Source: Clostridiales bacterium (GTDB taxonomy: Bacteria > Bacillota > Clostridia > Oscillospirales > Acutalibacteraceae). From it: a DNA stretch of 13,760 nucleotides. The stretch covers positions 1 to 13,760 of the forward strand of contig DXVY01000026.1 of NCBI GenBank assembly GCA_019417145.1, read 5' to 3'. The translations under genes were made by a program, and so were the position numbers. This document shows, piece by piece, positions 7,896 through 13,760 of this stretch. Positions within the stretch are counted from its first letter, which is position 1. Each line of letters starts with the position of its first letter. The notes below the pieces were generated by a model, which worked only from the letters and a program-made list of their open reading frames with translations, did no database searches and was not told where the DNA came from.

Positions 7896-10808
7896 CTATG
7901 CGCCCGCGCCTTCCTCCTGAGGCGTTTCCGGCGTGGGCTCCGGTTCGGTTGGTTCGGTTACCGGCGGCTCGGTTACCGGCGGTTCAGTCGCCGGCGGTTC
8001 AGTCGCCGGCGGCTCGGTTACGGGTGGCTCGGTTACCGGCGGTTCAGTCACCGGCGGTTCAGTCACCGGCGGCTCGGTTACAGGCGACTCGGTTACCGGC
8101 GGTTCAGTCACCGGCCTGTTATCAGCCGGCGGCTCGGTCACAACCGGCGGGGAAGAACTTCCCTGGACATTCTCAGAGGAGGCAGACGGCCGTGCAGAGG
8201 TAGCGTCATTTTCCCCGCTTCCGGTGGATTCGGACGAGGCAGGTCGGGTAGTCATAGAGGGCGACGAGTAGGGTTTCTGCTGAATAGACGTCACCTCCGG
8301 CTTGCTGCCGCCCTTTTTGTCATACCAAATTTGAGGATAAAGGGGAGAGGAATTCAGGGCGGCGCCCTCCACATCCACGTCGCTGCTCTCCCCGTCCCGT
8401 ACCTTGCGGGCAACCACTACCAACCGCGCGTCGTCAAATTCGTAGGTACAGGTGGACAGGGTAATCAACTCGTCATAGGGCTGAACGTCCACCGTGGTAT
8501 TGATGAGCGAGCGGATCTGCATCTGCTCGACCATCTGCATAAAATCCTCCTGATTATCGAAATCCGAGTATCGGTATTCAAAGACAAATCCGTTGTCGCT
8601 CTCCGGAATGGTGTTGACGATAAAGACCGAAAAGATCTTATAGGTGCCCTTTCGATAGAGGGTATCAAACTGAATCACAGGATTTTCTTTATAAAAATCC
8701 AACTGCCGATATTTTTTCAGGGAGCCGAACATGGTGCCATCCCGCATATGATGGCCGTATATAACTATATTTTGGCTCTGTCGGTTGATGTCCACCGTGG
8801 TAAAGCGGTCCACAAACAGCGCGCCATATCGGGTCTTGCTTTTATCAAACCCATGGGTGAGATAGAAGGCGTCGGTGGTATCGTCGGTCTCGGGCGTTTT
8901 CACCACCGGGTTATCCACGTTTGCCGCCGGTATGGACATCCAGCCAATGGTATCGCTGTTCTGCTCCAAAAGCGGATAGAATTTCTTATAGATGCCGTCC
9001 TCTCCGATTTCCGAATTGGTGGGATCGTATAGCTTTCGAACCTGATCCTGGCTTGCCAGCTGCTGATGACCCGTATAGAAATATACGCAAAGATAAATGC
9101 CCGAACCAATCAGGCAGGTGGCCGCAATCAAAAAGATGATTTTGCGCACGACCTCGCCCGCCGAATCGCCCTTGCAGGGAAACAGATACCGCCGCAATCG
9201 CTTATACCAGGGCAGCTTTTTCTCCACGTCCGCCTTCTGATCAGGATGGTAATCTTCCTCGTAATCGCTCACATATAAAATATTGTTGTTTTCCTCTTTG
9301 GAAGCGGCTTCCTCCTGCGCATCGGGGGAAGCGGAGCTGTAAACATCCCCCGCCTGCTCTTCTCCCAGCTCCTGATCGGCCAGTCGACTTTGAATGGCGT
9401 TGGCGATTTGGTCCGCACGGCTAAGCGGCTGGACCGGGGGCAGCTCTTCCCCCGGCAGGGCGTTGCGCACCATCCCCTCGCCGGCAGCCAGCATGCCCGC
9501 CGCCGCCAGCGCCGCGCCCCGCCCGCCGTTTACGGACGTGGGCTCCACATAGGGAGCCGCTCCCGGCATTTGAGGGTTCTCCAGCCAGCGGCGCATCAGA
9601 TCCAGAGCGGCCGATGCGGCAATGGCGCGGATCTTTTCCCGCTCGCCCTGGGCCCGGCCGGCCATCAGCTTGCGCACATAGACCTGCTTCTCGTCGGCCA
9701 GGGCGATATAGACCAACCCAACCGGCTTTCCCTCGCTGGGCTCCGGACCGGCCACGCCGGTAACAGAAACGCCGATATGCGCGCCGCTGATCTCTCGGAT
9801 GCCGCCGGCCATGGCGGCCGCCGTCTGGGGAGAAACCGCGCCGTACTGCTCGATAAGCGCGGGGTCCACTCCCAGGGCGTTAATCTTGACCGAATTGGCA
9901 TAGGCCGTAACGCCCATCTCAAACACGGCGGAGGAGCCGGATTCCTCGGTGATCCGCTTGGACAGAAGCCCTGCCGTGCAGGATTCGGCCGTAGCCGCTT
10001 TCATCCCCTTTTCCCGCAGCTGCTCCACCACTACCTGCTGCAGGCTATCCTTGTCCACGCCATAGATACAACCGTCCAGCCGACGGCGAATTTCGTCCAT
10101 AACAGGCCGGCACAGGGCGTCGGCCGCAGCCTGATCAGCCGCCGACGCGGTGACCCGCAGCTCCACCTCGCCGGTCTTGGCATAGGGGGCCACAGTGGGA
10201 TTGGCGCCGTCCAACAGATCGGCGATACGTTCGGCCGCCGCCGCCTCGCCTATGCCAAACACCCGCAGGGTATGGGAGGCGATGACGCCGGTATTGTACC
10301 TGGCCAGGAAGGGTTTCACATAGTTTTCAAACATAGGCTGCAACTCGTCCGGCGGACCGGGCAGCAGAATAATGCACTGGTCGCCGGCGGAAATGGCATA
10401 GCCGGGCGCAGTCCCCTGGTCGTTGGGGAAAACGATAGCCCCGTGGGGCTTCAAAGCCTGCTTGCGGTTGGACTCGGTCATAGGCCGTCCCACCCGCTGG
10501 AAATAAGCCTGGATCCGCTGCAGGCTCTCTGCGTCCTCCTCCAGCGGCAGGCCGATAGCGGCGGCCACCGTCTCCTTTGTGAGATCGTCCTTGGTCGGTC
10601 CCAGCCCGCCCGTGACAATTACAACCTGGCTCCGGGCCACAGCCATTCCAAGGGCCTTTTTCAAACGGGCGGCATTATCCCCCACGGTGGTCTGTCCAAA
10701 TACGCTGATACCCATCCCGGCCAGTTCCCGGGACAGGTACTGCGCGTTCGTATTTACAATATCACCTAACAGCAGTTCGGTTCCCACACAAATGATTTCG
10801 CCGTTCAT
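7896..10808 (-). CDS. CinA - class B sortase fusion protein
   Basis: One uninterrupted 970-codon frame. Residues 1-~410 are a complete CinA: MoCF domain with GTELLLGDIVNTN (9-21), GGLGPTKDD (67-75) and LLPGPPDEL (148-156), then the CinA C-terminal amidase domain with AESCTAG (274-280), YANSVK (303-308) and VTGVAGP (349-355). CinA proteins act in pyridine nucleotide salvage as NMN deamidase and, in some, ADP-ribose pyrophosphatase, in the cytoplasm. Residues 411-~535 are an Ala/Glu-rich acidic linker. Residues 557-578 form one membrane segment behind a basic stretch (WYKRLRR), so the remainder lies outside. Residues ~590-808 are sortase B with YGHH (catalytic His686), LSTC (Cys787) and Arg795 all present; sortases join surface proteins to the cell wall or pilins to each other. 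Residues 809-970 are a Ser/Pro/Thr tail ending in VTEPP repeats. AAGGAGG lies 7 nt before the ATG. The start points and messages between the two halves show no good internal ribosome binding site, so a true fusion is favoured. No LPxTG substrate was found in the window. Confidence 0.93.
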   Translation of the reverse strand: MNGEIICVGTELLLGDIVNTNAQYLSRELAGMGISVFGQTTVGDNAARLKKALGMAVARSQVVIVTGGLGPTKDDLTKETVAAAIGLPLEEDAESLQRIQAYFQRVGRPMTESNRKQALKPHGAIVFPNDQGTAPGYAISAGDQCIILLPGPPDELQPMFENYVKPFLARYNTGVIASHTLRVFGIGEAAAAERIADLLDGANPTVAPYAKTGEVELRVTASAADQAAADALCRPVMDEIRRRLDGCIYGVDKDSLQQVVVEQLREKGMKAATAESCTAGLLSKRITEESGSSAVFEMGVTAYANSVKINALGVDPALIEQYGAVSPQTAAAMAGGIREISGAHIGVSVTGVAGPEPSEGKPVGLVYIALADEKQVYVRKLMAGRAQGEREKIRAIAASAALDLMRRWLENPQMPGAAPYVEPTSVNGGRGAALAAAGMLAAGEGMVRNALPGEELPPVQPLSRADQIANAIQSRLADQELGEEQAGDVYSSASPDAQEEAASKEENNNILYVSDYEEDYHPDQKADVEKKLPWYKRLRRYLFPCKGDSAGEVVRKIIFLIAATCLIGSGIYLCVYFYTGHQQLASQDQVRKLYDPTNSEIGEDGIYKKFYPLLEQNSDTIGWMSIPAANVDNPVVKTPETDDTTDAFYLTHGFDKSKTRYGALFVDRFTTVDINRQSQNIVIYGHHMRDGTMFGSLKKYRQLDFYKENPVIQFDTLYRKGTYKIFSVFIVNTIPESDNGFVFEYRYSDFDNQEDFMQMVEQMQIRSLINTTVDVQPYDELITLSTCTYEFDDARLVVVARKVRDGESSDVDVEGAALNSSPLYPQIWYDKKGGSKPEVTSIQQKPYSSPSMTTRPASSESTGSGENDATSARPSASSENVQGSSSPPVVTEPPADNRPVTEPPVTESPVTEPPVTEPPVTEPPVTEPPVTEPPATEPPATEPPVTEPPVTEPTEPEPTPETPQEEGAGA
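7950..8111 (-). repeat. 15-bp tandem repeats encoding VTEPP pentapeptides
   Basis: Eleven consecutive pentads at residues 900-954 of the CinA-sortase protein, mostly VTEPP with variants VTESP, ATEPP (twice) and VTEPT. At the DNA level the unit is 15 bp (on the plus strand ggcggttcagtcacc and near copies such as ggcggctcggttacc). Pro/Thr/Glu repeats like this typically form stiff wall-spanning stalks in surface proteins. Imperfect copies suggest expansion by slippage followed by drift. Repeat number may be unreliable in a short-read assembly. Confidence 0.9.
8385..9041 (-). other. Active class B sortase domain of the CinA-sortase fusion
   Basis: Residues ~590-808 of the 970-aa protein. The triad is complete: His686 in IVIYGHHMRDG (codon 8751-8753), Cys787 in LITLSTCTYE (codon 8448-8450) and Arg795 in FDDARLVVVARKVR. 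The single upstream membrane segment (codons ~9075-9140) would hold it on the outer face. Confidence 0.9.
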
Positions 10809-10815
10809 AGATGTT

Positions 10816-10822
10816 CCTCCTT
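10816..10822 (-). promoter_or_regulatory. Strong ribosome binding site of the CinA-sortase gene
   Basis: AAGGAGG on the minus strand, 7 nt before the ATG at 10808. This is a near-perfect Shine-Dalgarno sequence and supports the chosen start. Confidence 0.85.
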
Positions 10823-10887
10823 ATCGGATGCCGGGGCCGGCGACGGTCGATTGTCAACACACGGCTGTTTTCATCTCAATCTACTCT

Positions 10888-10916
10888 ATTATAAATTCTG
10901 TCTGCCTATTCCACAA
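10888..10916 (-). promoter_or_regulatory. Promoter for the CinA-sortase operon, -35 overlapping the end of thiI
   Basis: On the minus strand TTGTGG (10911-10916) is followed by a 17-bp spacer and a consensus TATAAT (10888-10893). The -35 lies inside the last codons of thiI. Transcription would start near 10881, giving a leader of about 72 nt. There is no terminator after thiI, so read-through from the thiI unit is also likely. Confidence 0.6.
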
Positions 10917-12075
10917 GCTCTGCACGCACGCCAGATATTGCCCGCTGGATCAGATTTTCCCTGTCAAGCGCCCGCTCGGCCTCCCGCACCTTCTGGGAAT
11001 CGGGTCGGGTTCGAGGATGCTTGGGGGTAAATACCGTGCAGCAGTCCTCATAGGGCAGGGTGGAAATGGCAAAGGTCTCGATTCTGCGCGAAATGTCAAC
11101 AATCTCGCTCTTGTCCATGCCGATCAGCGGCCGGAACACCGGCATATGCACCATTTCATCGGTTACGCACAGGGCCTTCATGGTTTGACTGGCCACCTGT
11201 CCCACGCTCTCGCCGGTGATCAGGGCCAGACTCCCGTTCCTGCGGGCCAGCCGCTCAGATATCTCCATCATAAACCGGCGCATAATCAGGGTAAAATACT
11301 CCTCTGGGCAGTGCTCGCCGATCTGCTCCTGGATCTCGGTAAAGGGCACGATCTCCAGCCTGATGGGACCGCTGTATCTCGCCACCTGCTCCAGCAGGTC
11401 CTTCACTTTCTGCTCGGCTCTGGGGCTGGTATAGGGCGGGCTGGCAAAATGGACCGCATCCAGATTAATACCGCGCTTGGCCATCATCCAGGCCGCCACC
11501 GGGCTGTCGATTCCTCCTGAAATCAAGACCGTGGCCTTTCCGGCCGTGCCCACCGGCATACCGCCGGCGCCGGGGAGCTGCCCGCAGTGGATATAGGCGC
11601 CAAAGTCCCGCACCTCGGCTGTAACCACCTCGTCGGGGTTGTGCACATCCACCCGAAGATGGGGAAATTGGGACAGAAGATACCCGCCCAGCTCCCGGCA
11701 TATTTCCGGCGATTGCTGCGGGAACTGCTTGTCCGCCCGTTTGGCCTCTACCTTAAAGGTGGATATCTCCCGCAGGCGGGGCGCCAGAAATTCCGCGGCC
11801 TTCTGCATGATATCCTCCATATTCTTTTCCGCCACCACCGCCCGGCTGAAGGCCGCAATGCCGAAGATCCTGCTTATGCGGTCGGCCGCCTGATCAAAGT
11901 CAAAACGCTCATCCAGAGGCTCGATATAGATCGTGGATTGCGCCTTGCGGATTTTCACCTCTCCCAAGGGCTTCAGGCTCTGGCGGATATGGCGAATGAG
12001 GGTGTCTTCAAAGGTGGCGCGATTCAGACCCTTGAGGGCCAGCTCGCCGTTCTTTATAAGTATAATTTCTCCCAT
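10906..12075 (-). CDS. thiI: tRNA 4-thiouridine synthetase ThiI (short form without rhodanese domain)
   Basis: Adenylates U8 of tRNA and replaces its oxygen with sulfur to give s4U, a near-UV photosensor; ThiI homologs may also feed sulfur to ThiS for the thiazole of thiamine. Features of the 389-aa protein: N-terminal ferredoxin-like region and THUMP domain (~60-165) with FKVEAKRADKQFP (107-119); PP-loop ATP pyrophosphatase motif SGGIDSP (186-192); ITGESVGQVASQT (286-298); and the conserved Cys pair in YEDCCTVFTPKHP (342-354), one of which corresponds to the catalytic Cys344 of E. coli. The C-terminal rhodanese domain of E. coli ThiI (482 aa) is absent, as in many Firmicutes, where a dedicated NifS-like desulfurase gives persulfide directly. 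That desulfurase gene ends 17 nt upstream, matching the B. subtilis nifZ-thiI pair. AAGGAGG lies 5 nt before the ATG. Confidence 0.97.
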   Translation of the reverse strand: MGEIILIKNGELALKGLNRATFEDTLIRHIRQSLKPLGEVKIRKAQSTIYIEPLDERFDFDQAADRISRIFGIAAFSRAVVAEKNMEDIMQKAAEFLAPRLREISTFKVEAKRADKQFPQQSPEICRELGGYLLSQFPHLRVDVHNPDEVVTAEVRDFGAYIHCGQLPGAGGMPVGTAGKATVLISGGIDSPVAAWMMAKRGINLDAVHFASPPYTSPRAEQKVKDLLEQVARYSGPIRLEIVPFTEIQEQIGEHCPEEYFTLIMRRFMMEISERLARRNGSLALITGESVGQVASQTMKALCVTDEMVHMPVFRPLIGMDKSEIVDISRRIETFAISTLPYEDCCTVFTPKHPRTRPDSQKVREAERALDRENLIQRAISGVRAELVE

Positions 12076-12092
12076 GGAGTCCTCCTTGTTTT

Positions 12093-13247
12093 CTATCGTA
12101 CCCGCCGCAGCCGAGCCGCGGCGTCGGCCACGGCCGCGGCCAACCGATCGGCGTCGGAACGGTCGTTGTACCGGGAAAAGCTCACCCGTATAGCGCTGTC
12201 GACCAGCCTGTCCGAAAGGCCCTGGGCCCGGAGCACATAGCTGCCCTTTCCCTTGGCGCAGGCGCTGCCGCTGGACACAAAAATATTTTCCCGCTCTAAA
12301 AAATGCAGCAGAATCTCCGACCGCAGGCCGGGCACTGAAAAATTCAGGATATAGGCCAGCCCCTGCTCCGGCGAATTAATGACAACCTGCCCGGTGGCCA
12401 ACAGACGATCCCGTGTATAATCTCGCAGGGCGACGGTTCTTTCCAGTTGAACCGTCGGATCCGGTAGTTCCTCCATGGCGCCTAAAAAGCCGGCAATGGC
12501 AGGCGTGGGCTCGGTGCCGGGGCGGATATTTTTTTCTTGACCCCCGCCGTAAAGGAGGGGGAGGACACGCGCTTTTTCGGAAATATACAAGGCGCCAACG
12601 CCCTTGGGGCCGTGAATCTTATGGGCGCTGACCGAGATCAGGTCCGCACCCAGGGCCGCCGGCCGCACCGGCGCCTTGCCGAAAGCCTGCACACAGTCGC
12701 AGTGAAGCAGCGCGGGAGCCTTGTTGCGGCGTATGGCGGCGGCCGCCGCCTCCACCGGCTGAACGGCGCCGGTCTCGTTGTTAACATACATGATGCTGAC
12801 CAGGACGGTCTCGGCATCCACAGCCCGATCGATTTCCTCGGGAGACACCCTGCCGTCGGCGCCCGGTCGAAGGCGGATGACCTCGAATCCTTGCTCCTCC
12901 AGCGCCGCCATCGTTTCCAGCACCGAAGGATGCTCAATTTGGGTTGTCACAATCCGGTGGCCGCGTCGACGGCCGGCCCGGGCCGCGCCAAACAGGGCGA
13001 TATTGTTGGCCTCTGTACCGCCGCCGGTAAAATAGATTTCTCCCGGCTTGCAGGCCAGCCTGTCCGCCAATATACGGCGGGCGGCGTCGGTTTGCAGTTG
13101 CGCCTCCAATCCCAGCCTATGGAGGGAGGAGGGATTGCCCCAGTCATCCTCCAGGGCCTGCCGCATCCGGCGCACCGCCGTTTCACAGGGTTGAGTTGTG
13201 GAGCTGTTGTCCAAATAGCAGATGGAAACTTCCCTTGCGCCTGACAT
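12093..13247 (-). CDS. NifS/IscS-like cysteine desulfurase, probable ThiI sulfur donor
   Basis: PLP-dependent enzyme releasing sulfur from cysteine as a protein persulfide plus alanine. With the start at 13247 it has 384 aa. Motifs: YLDNSSTTQP (11-20), GNPSSLHRLG (37-46), FTGGGTEANN (73-82), EHPS with the PLP-stacking His106, NNETG (156-160), SAHKIHGPKG (207-216) with PLP Lys210, RPGTEPTPA (242-250) and SSGSACAKGKGS (325-336) with persulfide Cys330. It lies 17 nt before thiI, so it most likely supplies sulfur for s4U, like B. subtilis NifZ. The start is uncertain: ATG at 13247 has a poor, distant AAGGGG (about 13 nt); ATG at 13259 is only 1 nt from it; the frame extends to a TTG at 13292. The conserved sequence begins near residue 11, so 13247 is preferred. 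Confidence 0.95.
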   Translation of the reverse strand: MSGAREVSICYLDNSSTTQPCETAVRRMRQALEDDWGNPSSLHRLGLEAQLQTDAARRILADRLACKPGEIYFTGGGTEANNIALFGAARAGRRRGHRIVTTQIEHPSVLETMAALEEQGFEVIRLRPGADGRVSPEEIDRAVDAETVLVSIMYVNNETGAVQPVEAAAAAIRRNKAPALLHCDCVQAFGKAPVRPAALGADLISVSAHKIHGPKGVGALYISEKARVLPLLYGGGQEKNIRPGTEPTPAIAGFLGAMEELPDPTVQLERTVALRDYTRDRLLATGQVVINSPEQGLAYILNFSVPGLRSEILLHFLERENIFVSSGSACAKGKGSYVLRAQGLSDRLVDSAIRVSFSRYNDRSDADRLAAAVADAAARLRRVR

Positions 13248-13344
13248 AGAAAAGGCCATACCCCTTTCGCGAAAATTGCGGAAAATGAGCAAACAATACA
13301 GCCGGCGGGCAAGATTTCGCCGATACTATAAAGATACAAATTAA

Positions 13345-13373
13345 ATTATACATCATTTTTCGCCCGCCCACAA
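13345..13373 (-). promoter_or_regulatory. Promoter for the cysteine desulfurase-thiI unit
   Basis: On the minus strand TTGTGG (13368-13373), a 17-bp spacer and a consensus TATAAT (13345-13350). The start would be near 13338, about 90 nt before the preferred ATG at 13247. The element layout is the same as that of the cinA-sortase promoter. Confidence 0.6.
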
Positions 13374-13610
13374 CCGGAAATCCTGTAAACGGACTGTGAA
13401 TTTATAGACATATTCCAGCCCAATCCGGGAAAAATAGGGAACAGAAAACCGCGCGGCCCCGCGCCCTTACTTCAGGCATCGGTCCGACCGCGCCACGCCA
13501 TATCCGGCAAGAGCCCGCCGCCTAAGCAGCGCCCGCAGGCCATGGATAGCCCCTGCGGCGGAAGCTTTACGCTAATTTAAAGCGCCATTGGCGCATGGAG
13601 GTTTCTAACA
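13374..13610 (+). other. GC-rich, hairpin-rich leader region before the last gene
   Basis: About 235 bp without a credible gene. On the plus strand it can form several local hairpins: CCGCAGG (13533-13539) with CCTGCGG (13552-13558); GCTTTA (13564-13569) with TAAAGC (13578-13583); and GCGCC (13582-13586) with GGCGC (13590-13594) just before GGAGG. The last two share bases 13582-13583 and cannot both form fully. An AT-rich stretch around 13400-13415 may contain a promoter, but no clear -10/-35 pair was found. It did not match any riboswitch or T-box consensus I know. Confidence 0.4.
13597..13601 (+). promoter_or_regulatory. Ribosome binding site of the truncated membrane protein gene
   Basis: GGAGG with a 9-nt spacer before the ATG at 13611. 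It directly follows the GCGCC/GGCGC hairpin. Confidence 0.7.
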
Positions 13611-13736
13611 ATGCAGGAGAACAAAAAAATGGGCATGTCCCGTCGAGCCGGCATACGCATCGTCAGCTACTGCGTGGCCGCTGCCGTAGCGCTGGGAGGC
13701 GCAGCCATCTACGGCTACACCCTGGCCGGAAAATAC
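13611..13736 (+). CDS. N-terminus of a membrane-anchored protein, truncated by the contig end
   Basis: 42 genomic codons are present: a basic N-terminus (MQENKKMGMSRRAGIR) followed by a hydrophobic segment at about residues 17-40 (SYCVAAAVALGGAAIYGYTL) and AGKY, after which the reading frame runs into adapter sequence. This looks like an N-terminal signal-anchor. The start resembles clostridial YpeB-like germination proteins, which share a short basic N-terminus and a single membrane helix, but so little is present that this is a guess. It is divergent from the cysteine desulfurase gene. GGAGG 9 nt upstream supports the start. Confidence 0.6.
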
Positions 13737-13760
13737 CTGTCTCTTATACACATCTCCGAG
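13737..13760. other. Nextera/Tn5 mosaic-end adapter sequence (artefact)
   Basis: Bases 13737-13755 read CTGTCTCTTATACACATCT, the exact 19-bp Tn5 mosaic end, and the next five bases CCGAG continue as in the Illumina Nextera transposase adapter. A natural Tn5 end would continue with IS50 sequence instead. This is untrimmed library adapter at a contig end, so the genome sequence stops at about 13736. Confidence 0.97.

Noticed and set aside
7933..8271. A Gly-Ser-Val-Thr-Gly repeat protein on the plus strand
   Set aside because: It is the reverse-strand reading of the VTEPP repeats in the CinA-sortase gene.
9390..10769. A 459-codon open frame on the plus strand
   Set aside because: Antisense to the CinA part of the fusion gene, with no recognisable motifs and no ribosome binding site.
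13737..13760. A real Tn5/IS50 insertion at the right edge
   Set aside because: Sequence after the 19-bp mosaic end follows the Illumina adapter, not IS50, and sits exactly at the end of the contig.

Overview
The window looks like chromosome of a fairly GC-rich, Gram-positive, probably anaerobic Clostridia member (Oscillospirales-like). This rests on AGGAGG-type ribosome binding sites, TATAAT-type promoters, pyruvate phosphate dikinase, a class B sortase, a SpoIID-family protein and a short Firmicutes-type ThiI beside its own cysteine desulfurase. The taxonomy is inference; there is no rRNA gene here.

Layout. 1-2341 (-): ppdK, missing its C-terminal end at the window edge. 2342-2694: divergent promoter region. 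2695-4418 (+): a two-gene unit of a shortened GlmU-like nucleotidyltransferase and a SAM methyltransferase, ending at a bidirectional terminator (4447-4484). 4492-10808 (-): an apparent three-gene unit, in transcription order a CinA-sortase B fusion, a larger protein with a degenerate CinA-like domain, a dead sortase and a SpoIID domain, and a COG2426 small membrane protein. 10906-13247 (-): cysteine desulfurase plus thiI, 17 bp apart. 13293-13610: intergenic DNA with a promoter for the desulfurase and a hairpin-rich leader for the next gene. 13611 onward (+): the first ~42 codons of a membrane protein, cut off by sequencing-adapter sequence. The last 24 bases (13737-13760) match the Nextera/Tn5 mosaic-end adapter and are not genomic.

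The most interesting part is 5095-10808. Two neighbouring genes share one architecture: cytoplasmic CinA-type (MoCF-like) domain, acidic/proline-rich linker, one membrane segment, extracellular sortase B-like domain, low-complexity tail. In the first (970 aa) the CinA and sortase motifs are intact. In the second (918 aa) the CinA-like domain has lost its signature motifs, the sortase His, Cys and Arg are replaced by Lys, Lys and Ser, and a SpoIID peptidoglycan-lytic domain with its catalytic glutamate has been added. They look like an old tandem duplication that gave an enzyme and pseudoenzyme pair spanning the membrane, perhaps coordinating surface-protein attachment with local peptidoglycan cutting. 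The homology and residue losses are read from the sequence; the joint function is inference.

The remaining genes are housekeeping: PEP/pyruvate interconversion, UDP-sugar synthesis, and tRNA thiolation with possible thiamine sulfur transfer.
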